Made by a program: the position numbers and the translations under genes. 56,582 bases of DNA from Cloacimonetes bacterium SCGC AAA252-N17 (lineage in GTDB: Bacteria; Cloacimonadota; Cloacimonadia; JGIOTU-2). Positions 27,932 to 37,793 of this stretch are shown piece by piece. Location of the stretch: NCBI GenBank assembly GCA_000404785.1, contig ASNI01000011.1:1-56582 (forward strand), given 5' to 3'. The first letter of the stretch is position 1; the number at the start of each line of letters is the position of its first letter. The notes beneath the pieces were generated by a model. It did not search any database, had not been told where the DNA came from, and saw only the letters and a program-made list of their open reading frames with translations.

Positions 27932-29266
27932 ATGAAAAAAGTAATGTTTGGAATCTTAACCCTGCTCTTGCTGGCAATTCCTGCCCATGCCGCTTTTGTG
28001 TTTGACCGTTATCTCGGACAAGAGGTCGTTGCATTTTCAGCTCACTCTCTTGCAATGGGTTCCACAGGTCTTGCAACCGGGTACGGACCACTTGCAGCAC
28101 TCAAGAATCCCGCACTTTTGGGCAGCCTGCCTTTTAAATTTATGGTGCAGCTTTCACCAAATGTGCAAAAAAATAATGAAAATCGGGCATTCCCTATTTT
28201 TGATTCCTTTGATTCCTATATCGATGATGCCGTGTATGCATCAAATGCTCATCTTTTCAGTAAATACATGCTGGGCTTGATGTACAACGTGCCGATCCAG
28301 CAGTTTAAAGTATCTGCTGCATACTCCTATGCTCCTCTCTATGATTTCAATTTTAAATATACCGAGGAAATGCGTAACAATGAAGGAACAGATTACGGCA
28401 ACGAACCACACAAAATTGCGACAAATACCTATGATGGAAGCGGAATGATTTATGCTCACACCCCTTCTGTTGCAGTGACTTTTGAGAACGAAAACAGTTT
28501 CTTCAACTCACTTACTCTTGGCGCATCTTTTTCCTTAATGAGAGGTAAAAACACTATTGATTCAACCATCATCTTCACACCGTGGGCAAAAGATCGCATG
28601 GATGCTGACCCTTTTCATGCTGATCCAGACAGTATTCCTGACGTCATCTTTGAAAGAAAAAATGATTATTCGGGCAACAGATTCCAAACTGGCATGCTCC
28701 TTGCACTTGGTGAACGTTTCAAAATAGGAATGAACTACACAAGCAGAGCAGAAATAGACAAGTCATTTAAAACGAACGCCGACACTGCATGGACTGATAC
28801 TACAATATACTATCCTTCACGAATGGGATTCGGATTTGAATATCACCCTCGTAATATTTGGGATACTCACTTCTCCTTTGAGATATCTTACGTAAAATGG
28901 AGTGACTACAATCCCCTATGGTATGATGTGATCGAATACTACGCCGGTGTTGAGCATCAAATATTCAACAACCAGCCGATCCGGCTGGGATTCCGTTACC
29001 AGCCCTATGGTATCGACAAAGAGATCATAATGACTGCTTTCTCGGCAGGTACGAGCATTCAGCTCCCCTATAATATGATGCTTGATCTCGGTGCGGAGAT
29101 AGGCAAACTCAATTATAATCATGCAGATCTGTTTCCGGATAGTTATTATGCAAATGACAATCTCTGGGATACCACCCATGCCGACCTGCCTGTGGATAGG
29201 ATAAATCTCGATAAAATTGATGACGTTTTGATCAACTTCATGGCAACTTTAACATGGAGATTTTAA
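27932..29266 (+). CDS. Outer-membrane beta-barrel protein, FadL/PorV-like
   Basis: 444 residues with a clear signal peptide (VMFGILTLLLLAIPAHA). The early segment SAHSLAMGSTGLATGYGPLA then ALKNPALLG resembles the plug/strand start of FadL- and PorV-type barrels. Long amphipathic strands follow and the chain ends LINFMATLTWRF with a C-terminal Phe. GGAGG precedes the ATG. Function is probably transport of a hydrophobic substrate or secretion support; neither is shown by the sequence. Confidence 0.75.
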   Translation: MKKVMFGILTLLLLAIPAHAAFVFDRYLGQEVVAFSAHSLAMGSTGLATGYGPLAALKNPALLGSLPFKFMVQLSPNVQKNNENRAFPIFDSFDSYIDDAVYASNAHLFSKYMLGLMYNVPIQQFKVSAAYSYAPLYDFNFKYTEEMRNNEGTDYGNEPHKIATNTYDGSGMIYAHTPSVAVTFENENSFFNSLTLGASFSLMRGKNTIDSTIIFTPWAKDRMDADPFHADPDSIPDVIFERKNDYSGNRFQTGMLLALGERFKIGMNYTSRAEIDKSFKTNADTAWTDTTIYYPSRMGFGFEYHPRNIWDTHFSFEISYVKWSDYNPLWYDVIEYYAGVEHQIFNNQPIRLGFRYQPYGIDKEIIMTAFSAGTSIQLPYNMMLDLGAEIGKLNYNHADLFPDSYYANDNLWDTTHADLPVDRINLDKIDDVLINFMATLTWRF

Positions 29267-29285
29267 GTATATTTAAAGGTTTTTT

Positions 29286-30965
29286 ATGAAGAAAATATTT
29301 TTTATCTTATTGATCAGCTTGTTTTGTTTCAGTATTCTCAATGCTGAAGAGATCAAGCTGAATCTTCTTTTCTCAAATGATGTGCACGGTGGTATAGATG
29401 CAGTCCTTGCGACTTTTATGAATCCGGATTTCCCTCCCCCACTTGGGGGGGCAGCTTCTGCAGCCACATATATCGAGTCGGTACGCGAATATGCAAAAGA
29501 AAATGGTGAAGCAGTTCTTCTTCTCGATGCCGGTGATTTCTTCCAGGGACATCCTATCGGTACAATGTCGGAAGGTGTGGCAGTCATCAACTATATGAAC
29601 TGGATCGGCTATGATGCAATGACGCTTGGAAACCACGAATTTGACCTTGGCTATGATACGCTTCTGAAAACCCTTTCTCTTGCAAAATTCCCAATTGTAT
29701 GTTCCAATATCATCGTTGAAGAAACCGGTGAACTGGTTCCGGGTTGTCTTCCCTACATTATTAAAAATATCAAAGGCGTTGATATTGCGATAATCGGCGT
29801 CAGTACGCTTGATACGCCGCTTATGAGCTTCCCTGATAATATCAAGGGCTTGAAATTTGTCGATGCTGCAGAAACTGTTGAAAAATACATTAAAGAAGTA
29901 CAAGCTCAAGGCGCTGACCTTATCTTCGTAATCGGTCATATGGGCATTCCTTACGATGTAGAACCCGCATATCAGTATGATATTGTTGAAGGTCATATAA
30001 ATGATGAGGACAGACGCTGGCCTGATAATGCAATGCATATCGCGTATAAAGTGCCTGGCATCGATGTTTTTGTGGCAGGACATATCCACAAGGGATACAA
30101 CATTCCGTGGGAAGAGCCGGAGAATCACACTCTTCTCTTGCAAAATTACGCTTATGGCTCGAACATGGGACACCTTATTCTCACGATCGATACCGATACC
30201 AAAACCCTCTCCGGATATGAACTTCCTGTATATATCGATGGAGATCTTATCACACTTTTCGCAGAAGAATTTATTCCTGATCCATGGTATAGGGAAAAAA
30301 TCGATTCAATGCAAGCAGTTGCAGAAAAAGGTATGGATGAAATAGTTGGTAAAGCAGGCATGTATTTATCCAGAGTTGGCGCTGCGCAAAGTATCATCGG
30401 AAATCTTGTTATGGATGCAATGCTCGAAGAATCAGGTGCGGACTTTGCATTTTTGAATCTTGGTGGCGTGCGTGATGATATACAAGAAGGACCTGTGTCC
30501 TACCGTGATGTTTTCGATGTGCTGCCCTTTGACAGCGAAGTGGTAACTATTGAGATCAATGGCGCAAAACTCAAAGAGATTCTGGAAGTGCGTATTGCTG
30601 GAGGTCGTCACGGACTCCGTGTAGCAGGTGGTGATGTGGAATACAGTAAAGAGTATCCGGATTTCGAGCGCGTAACCAATCTCACTATTGGTGGAGAACC
30701 ATGGGATCCCGATAAAATATACTCAGTTGCAACTGTTGACTTTCTTATGCAGGGAAATTCAGGTCTGACATTACTTACGGAAATTCCCGAAAAGCAGATC
30801 ACCTATAAATACATCATTATCAGGGATGCACTTGCAAACTATTTCCGCAGACGCGAGGTAGTGAACGGGCAGATCGATACTCGCTGGATTTTGGCTCCTG
30901 ACGCTGTGCATTCCGATGTGATCAAGAAATTTAATTCTGAGCAAAAAGAGTTGTCATCCAAATAA
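29286..30965 (+). CDS. Periplasmic 5'-nucleotidase/UshA-type metallophosphatase
   Basis: 559 residues. Signal peptide to about residue 20, then a calcineurin-like metallophosphatase domain with all metal motifs: LLFSNDVHGG, LLDAGDFFQGHP, TLGNHEFDLGY, FVIGHMG, FVAGHIHKGY. The C-terminal 5'-nucleotidase domain (roughly residues 350-530) carries FLNLGGVRDDIQEGPVSYRD and VLPFDSEVV. It should hydrolyse extracellular nucleotides to nucleosides, feeding the PNP, Tdk and Cdd salvage enzymes encoded nearby. The metabolic link is inference. Confidence 0.9.
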   Translation: MKKIFFILLISLFCFSILNAEEIKLNLLFSNDVHGGIDAVLATFMNPDFPPPLGGAASAATYIESVREYAKENGEAVLLLDAGDFFQGHPIGTMSEGVAVINYMNWIGYDAMTLGNHEFDLGYDTLLKTLSLAKFPIVCSNIIVEETGELVPGCLPYIIKNIKGVDIAIIGVSTLDTPLMSFPDNIKGLKFVDAAETVEKYIKEVQAQGADLIFVIGHMGIPYDVEPAYQYDIVEGHINDEDRRWPDNAMHIAYKVPGIDVFVAGHIHKGYNIPWEEPENHTLLLQNYAYGSNMGHLILTIDTDTKTLSGYELPVYIDGDLITLFAEEFIPDPWYREKIDSMQAVAEKGMDEIVGKAGMYLSRVGAAQSIIGNLVMDAMLEESGADFAFLNLGGVRDDIQEGPVSYRDVFDVLPFDSEVVTIEINGAKLKEILEVRIAGGRHGLRVAGGDVEYSKEYPDFERVTNLTIGGEPWDPDKIYSVATVDFLMQGNSGLTLLTEIPEKQITYKYIIIRDALANYFRRREVVNGQIDTRWILAPDAVHSDVIKKFNSEQKELSSK

Positions 30966-31010
30966 ATCCTAGAAATATTTTATCAAGCACTACAACCCTT
31001 CGGAGGGTTC

Positions 31011-32276
31011 ATGAATTTAAAAAAAATTCGTTATAAGGGTGATGTTGAGGACACGAAAGAACTTTTTGATGTGTACAAAGTTCAGCAGATCATCAAATCT
31101 CACGAGGAGATACTCAAAGAGCATATCACCTTTAGGGAGAAACTTCTTGCTGATTCTGTACGTCTCACCCCAATAATTTCACCTCGTATTTACAAGATAA
31201 TTGAAACGGTTAAAAAAGATTTCGGACTAAAACAAAAGATAGAATTTTTCTCACTGATGGAAAATTCTTACAATGCCTTTGCCTTCAAACAGAAAAATAT
31301 CATTAGTGTGGTTTTCACTTCTGCGCTTCTTGAAAATTTTGATGATGCTGAGATCAAATTCGTACTTGGTCATGAACTCGGTCATATCATTTATGATCAC
31401 AATAAACTGCTTTTGCTCTATAATCCCGATAAACAAAGCACGACATTTCTGCCGATCCTTGCTGAGAAAAAGTTCCTGACATGGCAAAAAAAGGCGGAAA
31501 TAAGCTGCGATCGGGTCGGGCTTGCTGCATGTAAGAAATATGAATTTGCAGTACAAAGTCTGCTTAAAATAACCTATGGGCTGACCGAAAAAAACCTCAA
31601 CTTCAACCTGCCTGAACTCATGAAACAGCTTGATGATCTTGCAAAATCAGAGTATATGGCGGAACTGAGCACCTCAACCCACCCGCTCCTTCCAGTACGT
31701 CTGAAAGCAATTGAACTCTTTTCCAATTCCGCACTATTCAAAAAGAGTGGAAAACTGACCGATGAAGACCTGCACACAAAGACCGATGAACTGCTCGCAT
31801 TAACGAAATTCTATCCACGTACAAAGATCAAAGAAATGATGATGAAGCTCGTTGCTGCTGGGGGCATCTCTATGATCGCTTCTGATAAGGAGATAAATCT
31901 GGAAGAGATTAAAAGCCTGGTAAAGATACTCGCTGATGCCTTCACTGATGACCCGGAAAAAGAAATCATCTATGACAAAGATAAAGCACTGAAGCAACTG
32001 GAAACGTCTGCAAAATATCTCAAACATCACAGTACCGATTTAGACCGATACTACACTCTGCACTTTCTAACACTCATCTCCCTCTCTGATGGGAAGTTCA
32101 CAAAAACCGAGAAGGAAGTGCTCATGAATATTGCAGAATCCATCGGACTTTCTAAGGAAGATGCAATGGATGTTGTGTGGAAAACCCTTCAGCAGAATGG
32201 CATTACTATCGATGTGCGACTGAATGAAATTGCTCAGAATGTGCAGGAACAATATACTGATTATTTGAAGGAATAA
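31011..32276 (+). CDS. M48-family metallopeptidase fused to a TerB-like domain
   Basis: 421 residues. GGAGG precedes the ATG. The zinc-peptidase core has VLGHELGHIIYDHNKLL (HExxH) and AEISCDRVGL with the third ligand Glu near residue 163. STHPLLPVRLKAIE is the conserved M48 segment. The C-terminal third (from about residue 280) matches the TerB/DjlA acidic helical domain: LVAAGGISMIASDKEINLEE and LTLISLSDGKFTKTEKEVLM. There is no signal peptide or membrane helix, so it is probably cytoplasmic. The role is unknown. Confidence 0.85.
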   Translation: MNLKKIRYKGDVEDTKELFDVYKVQQIIKSHEEILKEHITFREKLLADSVRLTPIISPRIYKIIETVKKDFGLKQKIEFFSLMENSYNAFAFKQKNIISVVFTSALLENFDDAEIKFVLGHELGHIIYDHNKLLLLYNPDKQSTTFLPILAEKKFLTWQKKAEISCDRVGLAACKKYEFAVQSLLKITYGLTEKNLNFNLPELMKQLDDLAKSEYMAELSTSTHPLLPVRLKAIELFSNSALFKKSGKLTDEDLHTKTDELLALTKFYPRTKIKEMMMKLVAAGGISMIASDKEINLEEIKSLVKILADAFTDDPEKEIIYDKDKALKQLETSAKYLKHHSTDLDRYYTLHFLTLISLSDGKFTKTEKEVLMNIAESIGLSKEDAMDVVWKTLQQNGITIDVRLNEIAQNVQEQYTDYLKE

Positions 32277-32302
32277 ATATCATATTTCAACAGGAGTTTA
32301 TA

Positions 32303-33001
32303 ATGAAAAAAATGTTAATAGTAATTGTTGTGATGTTATTTTTCTCTTCCTTATACGCCGAGGAAAATGCAAACTTGAAAACTGAGGAGAAAATTGATTC
32401 AATCTATGTGCTTCAGAAGAAAATTTACCGTACCGTGAAAGATCAACCTCTTCAAGATAAAAAATATGGGATAGAGTTTAATTTTCTCAGATTGATCTTT
32501 TTTGGAAGTGATAGTGATTTCTTAAATCACTCACTGAGCGGTACTTTTTCCCTGTTTTATCCAAAAAAGAAAGTGGAAATTGCATTCCCTTTCTTCTACT
32601 CTGATCCAACTGTTAAATGGGATGATGAATATATAGAAGATAACTCTATCCGCCAAATAACACTCGATTGTCACTATCGTAAATTTCTCGGAAATTCTTT
32701 GAACAAATTTTATATCTCCGGTTTTGTGAGATACGCTAACCTCAATGGGTATGAAGGTAGTTATTGGTTTAAGGGTAAAGATGATGATCTAGTCAAGTCT
32801 ACTGAAAATAAAATTGGGGTCGGAATCGGTGTCGGATATAGAATTTTTTCATATTCCGGATTCTATTGGGGTACGAGTCTGAGTCTAGGTAGATATATCA
32901 TAGGAGAAAATGGCAAATTCCATGGTGATTTCTTCTGGTATGATAATGACAATGAGATAATTTTCAATTTCGAGTTTCTGAAATTTGGGTGGGCTTTTTA
33001 A
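32303..33001 (+). CDS. Exported protein, possible small beta-barrel
   Basis: 232 residues with a signal peptide (MLIVIVVMLFFSSLYA). The rest is rich in aromatic residues in alternating strand pattern (FYISGFVRYANLNGYEG, GVGIGVGYRIFSYSG) and ends FNFEFLKFGWAF, a barrel-like C-terminus. AGGAG lies upstream. I do not recognise the family. The 242 bp after it hold no gene. Confidence 0.6.
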   Translation: MKKMLIVIVVMLFFSSLYAEENANLKTEEKIDSIYVLQKKIYRTVKDQPLQDKKYGIEFNFLRLIFFGSDSDFLNHSLSGTFSLFYPKKKVEIAFPFFYSDPTVKWDDEYIEDNSIRQITLDCHYRKFLGNSLNKFYISGFVRYANLNGYEGSYWFKGKDDDLVKSTENKIGVGIGVGYRIFSYSGFYWGTSLSLGRYIIGENGKFHGDFFWYDNDNEIIFNFEFLKFGWAF

Positions 33002-33243
33002 ACCAATCTGAAATTTCTCAGAAAATCTATAATAGTAACAGTTTATCTTTATCAGACTATACAATCTGTAATAATTGGCTCTGCCAAGTCTTGCTGAATT
33101 TTGAATAACATAAGCTCAGAATAAGTTTCATTTATAAAATTGAAATGAAACTCTTGACTGAGAATGTACAATTCACTCATTTGTTATCAAACATAAATAT
33201 TGTATAAACTGCCCAATGAAGGTCAAAGGAGCGCTTAGTAGAA

Positions 33244-34476
33244 ATGAGTTACCATGATGACTATCTCTTTTTAAGAGAAAAGTTCAATCAGAAGGATGAG
33301 TTTATTACGCTCAAAAGATACCGCCAGAATATCTTTAACACTCCTTTTGAATCATTTAACTATGACCTCCTGCCAGGCGAGAAGCACTATCATTGCCAAA
33401 TCCATAACGAAAGTTTTGAAGATTCCTATTCATTGGATTATACAATTTCAGCTCCCCATCTTGATGAACTTCTCCGTATTGACGATTCACACATCGAAGA
33501 AAACATTTTTTTCACTTACCCTATATTCAAACCTTTTACACTCAAGAAATCCAAAGATGTTATCATTCTTCTGCATGGTCTGAATGAAAAGAGCTGGGAG
33601 AAATACCTGCCCTGGTCGCATAAGCTCGTTGAGTATACCGACAAAACAGTCATTCTTTTTCCGATTGCATTTCATATGAACCGAGCTCCGGAAAGATGGG
33701 CTGATCCAAAATTCATGAACCGAGTATCTAAGGAGCGAAAGAAATTCTATCCAAAAGTGACCAACTCCTCTTTTGCTAATGCTGCTATCAGCACACGTCT
33801 GCAATTTCTTCCACAGCGGTTTTTCTGGTCGGGACTGCAAACCTATTATGACATTCTCCAACTGATACATCAAATCCGAAATGATGAACATCCCCACATT
33901 CACAAAGATGCCCATATAGATTTCATCGCATATTCGATTGGTTCATTTCTGGCAGAATTAATAATCATGGCGAACGAAAACAATTATTTTGATAATTCAA
34001 AACTTTGTATGTTCTGCGGCGGACCGCTCCTCAACCGAATGTCGCCTGCCTCTAAATATATTCTGGACAGTGAAGCAAATGTGGCGATCTATTCCTTCTT
34101 CATCGAGCATCTTGAAGTCGAGCTAAAGCGTGACAAACGGCTGGCACATTATTTCAGTGATCTTCATCACGTAGGACGATATTTTAAGAGCATGCTTGAT
34201 TATAATAAGATGATAACCTTCCGCGAGAATCGGTTGAAGGAAATTTCAAAAAGGGTCTCTGCGCTTGCGCTTCAAAAGGATGAAGTTGTGCCCTCGATCG
34301 AAGTCGAACTGTCCCTTCACGGTCATGACAACAAAATCCCTATCAAAGTGAAATCCTTTGATTTTCCCTATCCCTATGATCATGTGATTCCTTTCCATAT
34401 CACAGAAAAAAATGAAAAAGAAATTGATAAATGGTTCACAAAATCGATGAAATTTATTGCAGGACAGCTAAAATAG
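33244..34476 (+). CDS. Alpha/beta-hydrolase-like protein, unknown substrate
   Basis: 410 residues. The core VIILLHGLNEKSWEKYLPWS holds the oxyanion-type HG motif, and IDFIAYSIGSFLAEL gives a nucleophile elbow with Ser in YSIGS. A plausible late His is in YPYDHVIPFH near residue 380. The N-terminal 100 residues are not recognised. It precedes ptb by 13 bp and may be co-transcribed. It may belong to one of the DUF families of about 400 residues; I cannot name a substrate. Confidence 0.65.
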   Translation: MSYHDDYLFLREKFNQKDEFITLKRYRQNIFNTPFESFNYDLLPGEKHYHCQIHNESFEDSYSLDYTISAPHLDELLRIDDSHIEENIFFTYPIFKPFTLKKSKDVIILLHGLNEKSWEKYLPWSHKLVEYTDKTVILFPIAFHMNRAPERWADPKFMNRVSKERKKFYPKVTNSSFANAAISTRLQFLPQRFFWSGLQTYYDILQLIHQIRNDEHPHIHKDAHIDFIAYSIGSFLAELIIMANENNYFDNSKLCMFCGGPLLNRMSPASKYILDSEANVAIYSFFIEHLEVELKRDKRLAHYFSDLHHVGRYFKSMLDYNKMITFRENRLKEISKRVSALALQKDEVVPSIEVELSLHGHDNKIPIKVKSFDFPYPYDHVIPFHITEKNEKEIDKWFTKSMKFIAGQLK

Positions 34477-34489
34477 TTTAGGAGAATGT

Positions 34490-35383
34490 ATGATAAAAAA
34501 TTTTGATGAACTACTTGATAAAGTGAAGAAACACCCTCCGAAAAGAGTAGTAATTCCCGCTGCTCACACAATGCCAGCAGTCTATTGTGCCACACTGGCA
34601 ACGATGGAACAGATTGGAGAGTTTCTTCTCATTGGTGATAAAAAACAAATAATTGATTATATTTCCATGTCTGAAGAAAGTCTTGTCGATGCTTTCGAGA
34701 TCATTGATGAATCCGATCCTGAAAAGTGTGTGGCAATTGCTGTAGATGCAGTCTTGAACAATAGAGCGGATTTGATATTGAAGGGCGCAACTACGACAGG
34801 GCAGCTCATGAAAGGTGTACTCAATAAAGAAAAAGGGCTTCAGACCGGCAATATCCTCAGCGATGTGCTTGTGATAGAAACAAAAGAACGGCTTACACTT
34901 ATGACGGATGGCGGCATTGTGCTCTATCCTGGTGTGAAGGAGAAAATTTCACTTATAAACAATGCAGTTTATGTTGCTCACAAGCTGGAAAACCCCTGCC
35001 CGAACGTTGCACTCCTCTGTGCATTAGAAGTGGTAAATCCTAAGATGCCTCCCACATTGGAAGCTGCTGAGATCACAAAAATGTACAAAGAAGGTCAGAT
35101 CATGGGTTGTGTGGTTGAAGGTCCTCTCGCGCTGGACGTTGCAGTATCAGAACACGCCGCCAAAATAAAGAAGATAAATTCTCCGGTCGCTGGCAAAGCT
35201 GATATTCTCATTATGCCATATATCGAAGCAGGAAATATTTTTGGCAAAGCAATGACTTATTACGCACATCTGCGTGTTGCTCATGTGATCATGGGCGCAA
35301 AGGTTCCAATCCTTATAACCTCACGTGCTGATGATGCATGGACAAAACTGCACTCTGTTGCATTGGGAATTATCTGTACATAA
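34490..35383 (+). CDS. ptb: Phosphate butyryltransferase (phosphate acyltransferase family)
   Basis: 297 residues; exchanges CoA for phosphate on short acyl-CoAs, usually butyryl-CoA, giving an acyl phosphate for ATP production. Typical segments: ILKGATTTGQLMKGVLNKE, LMTDGGIVLYPGVKEK, VALLCALEVVNPKMPPTLEA, VVEGPLALDVAVS, and ADILIMPYIEAGNIFGKAM. GGAG precedes the ATG. No butyrate kinase is adjacent, so it may work with a distant kinase or act on branched-chain acyl-CoAs. Confidence 0.88.
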   Translation: MIKNFDELLDKVKKHPPKRVVIPAAHTMPAVYCATLATMEQIGEFLLIGDKKQIIDYISMSEESLVDAFEIIDESDPEKCVAIAVDAVLNNRADLILKGATTTGQLMKGVLNKEKGLQTGNILSDVLVIETKERLTLMTDGGIVLYPGVKEKISLINNAVYVAHKLENPCPNVALLCALEVVNPKMPPTLEAAEITKMYKEGQIMGCVVEGPLALDVAVSEHAAKIKKINSPVAGKADILIMPYIEAGNIFGKAMTYYAHLRVAHVIMGAKVPILITSRADDAWTKLHSVALGIICT

Positions 35384-35394
35384 AAGGAGTTACA

Positions 35395-36399
35395 ATGGCA
35401 CGAATTGGATTAACATACGATGATATTCTGCTCATTCCTAATTACTCGGAAGTATTGTCCCGGCAAGATGCTGATCTTTCCACAAGGGTTACTAAAAATT
35501 TCAGAATCCAACTGCCCATCCTCTCTGCAAATATGGATACGATCACGGAATACGATATGGCAAATGTGCTCAGTGGATTTGGAGCGCTTGGCATCGTTCA
35601 CAGATTCTGCTCCATTGATGAAGAAGCAGGCATTATCGAGCGGCTTCGTCTTGCAGAAAATCCAATCAGGGCAGCATCTATCGGTGTATCAAGAGAAAAC
35701 AAGAATCGCCTGAAAGCTCTGATCGATGCAGGAGCGCAGATCATCTGCATTGATATTGCTCATGGTCATCATAAGCTAATGGCAGACACGATCAATATGT
35801 GTAAGAAATTCAATGTGGATGTAATTGCAGGGAATATCGCCACTATGGAAGCTGCAAAATTTCTGTGCGAAAACGGTGCAGATGCGATCAAGGTTGGCAT
35901 CGGACCCGGCTCGATGTGTACCACGCGTATCAATACAGGATTCGGCGTACCTCAGGTAACTGCTATCGAAGATGCATGCAGTGTAGCAAAAGAATATAAT
36001 ATGCCAGTTATTGCAGATGGTGGAATAAAGAATTCCGGAGATGTTGCAAAGGCATTAGCTGTTGGTGCGGATTCAGTGATGATTGGTGCGTTGTTTGCAG
36101 GTTGTAAAGAGACGCCCGGCACGATCCATAAAGAAGGCAATTTTCCGAATTATCATCTCTATAAAAGGTATCGTGGCTCTGCGAGTCTTGAATCCAAACA
36201 GCTTAGAAATGATGAAAAGAGAAATGTCGAAGGAATCAGCTCCACAATCGATTATAAAGGTCCTGCAAAGTACGTTATCCGCAATATTGAGGATGGACTT
36301 CGCTCTGCATTCTCTTATGCCGGAGCCACGAATATTAAGGAATTTCATCAAAAAGTAACCTATATTCAAAAACATTATAAAGATATTCGAACTGTGTAA
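35395..36399 (+). CDS. IMP dehydrogenase/GMP reductase family enzyme, probably GMP reductase
   Basis: 334 residues from the ATG at 35395, with AAAAGGAG before it. It is a single TIM barrel: LTYDDILLIP, LSANMDTITEYDMANVL, IDIAHGHH, VGIGPGSMCTTRINTGFGVP with the catalytic Cys, VIADGGIKNSGDVAKALAVG, and a C-terminal YKGPAKYVIRNIEDGLRSAF. There are no CBS domains, and AxxxANMDT plus length fit GMP reductase better than IMPDH, but CBS-less IMPDHs exist. It would interconvert IMP with GMP or XMP in purine metabolism. It starts 11 bp after ptb and ends 3 bp before rlmH. Confidence 0.85.
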   Translation: MARIGLTYDDILLIPNYSEVLSRQDADLSTRVTKNFRIQLPILSANMDTITEYDMANVLSGFGALGIVHRFCSIDEEAGIIERLRLAENPIRAASIGVSRENKNRLKALIDAGAQIICIDIAHGHHKLMADTINMCKKFNVDVIAGNIATMEAAKFLCENGADAIKVGIGPGSMCTTRINTGFGVPQVTAIEDACSVAKEYNMPVIADGGIKNSGDVAKALAVGADSVMIGALFAGCKETPGTIHKEGNFPNYHLYKRYRGSASLESKQLRNDEKRNVEGISSTIDYKGPAKYVIRNIEDGLRSAFSYAGATNIKEFHQKVTYIQKHYKDIRTV

Positions 36400-36402
36400 G
36401 CG

Positions 36403-36873
36403 ATGAATATCACGATCCTTGCAATCGGCAAAAATAAGGATGAGTACATCCCTCTTGCCGAAAGTGAATTCCTGAAACGACTCTCCGGTTTTTGTTCTCT
36501 TAAGATTGAAACTGTTACGACACCCAAACACACAAAGAACCAATCTGTTGATAAGATCAAGGAATTAGAGGGAAAAGCTGTGCTGGACAAACTCCCGAAC
36601 CAGTACTATGTAATTGCTCTCGATGAAGGTGGGAAAGAGTTTACATCAAAAAGTTTTGCAACGCATCTCAATAAGATACTTGTTACTCACAATAAGCCCC
36701 TTTATTTTTTGATTGGTGGTCCTTATGGATTTTCTGAAGAGGTAAAACAAAGAGCAGATGAGCTTTTCTCACTTTCGCAACTCACATTCACTCATCAAAT
36801 GGTGAGGATTATTTTACTGGAGCAGCTTTACCGAGCGTTTACAATTCTCAAGGGGAAGAAATATCACTACTAG
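36403..36873 (+). CDS. rlmH: 23S rRNA pseudouridine-1915 N3-methyltransferase
   Basis: 156 residues, the usual RlmH length. SPOUT knot features: YYVIALDEGGKEFTSKSFA, YFLIGGPYGFSEEVKQRAD, and the C-terminal LSQLTFTHQMVRIILLEQLY then RAFTILKGKKYHY, nearly invariant in the family. It methylates the pseudouridine in helix 69 of the large subunit. Confidence 0.96.
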   Translation: MNITILAIGKNKDEYIPLAESEFLKRLSGFCSLKIETVTTPKHTKNQSVDKIKELEGKAVLDKLPNQYYVIALDEGGKEFTSKSFATHLNKILVTHNKPLYFLIGGPYGFSEEVKQRADELFSLSQLTFTHQMVRIILLEQLYRAFTILKGKKYHY

Positions 36874-36993
36874 TTCGACGTAAGATATTATATCATTCTC
36901 AGAAATCATAAACATTCACATAAGATAAAAAACTTGCATGGAAAAGGTGCTCTCGTTTTTTTAACTCTTGAAATAAATTTGAAATGAGGTCTT

Positions 36994-37380
36994 ATGGACA
37001 TTAAAGAACTTATAAAAGAAGCGAAAGAAGCTTCAACGCATTCCTACTCACCTTATTCCAAATATAAAGTAGGAGCTGCTCTGCTAACAAAGGATGGAAA
37101 AATTTACACCGGAACAAATATTGAAAATGCGTCATTTCCAGCAGGAATGTGCGCAGAAAGAGTCGCATTATTTGAAGCAATTAAAAATGGAGATAACAAG
37201 TTTGAAGCTCTCTCAATCTATGCAGAAGGCAAAAACTTTCCCTTTCCATGCGGAATCTGCAGGCAGGTTATTTCGGAATTTACCCGCGATCTCAAGATCA
37301 TTATTGCAAAAAGTGAAGATGAGTATGTGATTAAAAATATTTCTGAGTTGCTCCCCGATTCCTTTGAATTCACAATATAA
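36994..37380 (+). CDS. cdd: Cytidine deaminase
   Basis: 128 residues, homotetrameric-type length. Deaminates cytidine and deoxycytidine to uridine forms. Zinc and catalytic residues are in FPAGMCAERVALFEAI (C-A-E) and FPCGICRQVISEF (PCxxC); the substrate loop is GTNIENASF. GAGG precedes the ATG. It adds to the nucleoside-salvage group of the plus strand, 120 bp after rlmH. Confidence 0.95.
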   Translation: MDIKELIKEAKEASTHSYSPYSKYKVGAALLTKDGKIYTGTNIENASFPAGMCAERVALFEAIKNGDNKFEALSIYAEGKNFPFPCGICRQVISEFTRDLKIIIAKSEDEYVIKNISELLPDSFEFTI

Positions 37381-37793
37381 ATGAAGGAGTATAAATCTCC
37401 GTTTGAGAGATAATTAGACTTTTTCAAAATCCAACTTTACAAACTGGGAAATAAATTCCCAATCTGCAAAAAAGACAGAAGTAAAAAATTATTAGGGACA
37501 TTTCAGGTTCGTTAACACATTGAGTGTTTGATTTTACATGATTTACAATTCTTACTTTTGTTAATGCTAAAGTAAAAGAACTGCTTGCTATTAATGGCTA
37601 ACGATTAGTTTCACCAGCGCAAACGACCGTCTCTGTCCGAATTAAAATTTAAATGAAATTGCCTGCGTTTTTTGTCCGCACTGAACTGATTATCATGAGC
37701 GGCGGTTACCGTCCAAAGCCGAAGCACACTGATCAGAGTAGAGTAGCCGTTTGCGTCCGTGTGCAAACATGGGTTATACCAGTTTATTAACTT
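37381..37793. other. 413-bp intergenic region with imperfect inverted repeats
   Basis: No gene is visible. CGCAAACG (near 37619) and CGTTTGCG (near 37748) are inverted arms about 130 bp apart with further partial complementarity. This half is clearly GC-richer than its AT-rich surroundings. One end of an 11-bp inverted repeat pair lies at 37773-37783. Confidence 0.5.

Noticed and set aside
29373..30173. A 266-codon minus-strand open frame
   Set aside because: It is antisense to the 5'-nucleotidase gene, whose motifs are intact, and has no ribosome binding site or family motif.
35395..36399. Classical IMP dehydrogenase (guaB)
   Set aside because: At 334 residues there is no room for the CBS pair, and the motifs lean to GMP reductase; kept as family-level call.
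37601..37785. A true integron attC site
   Set aside because: The arms are suggestive but the GTTRRRY and RYYYAAC core sites are not met, and no integron integrase is present.
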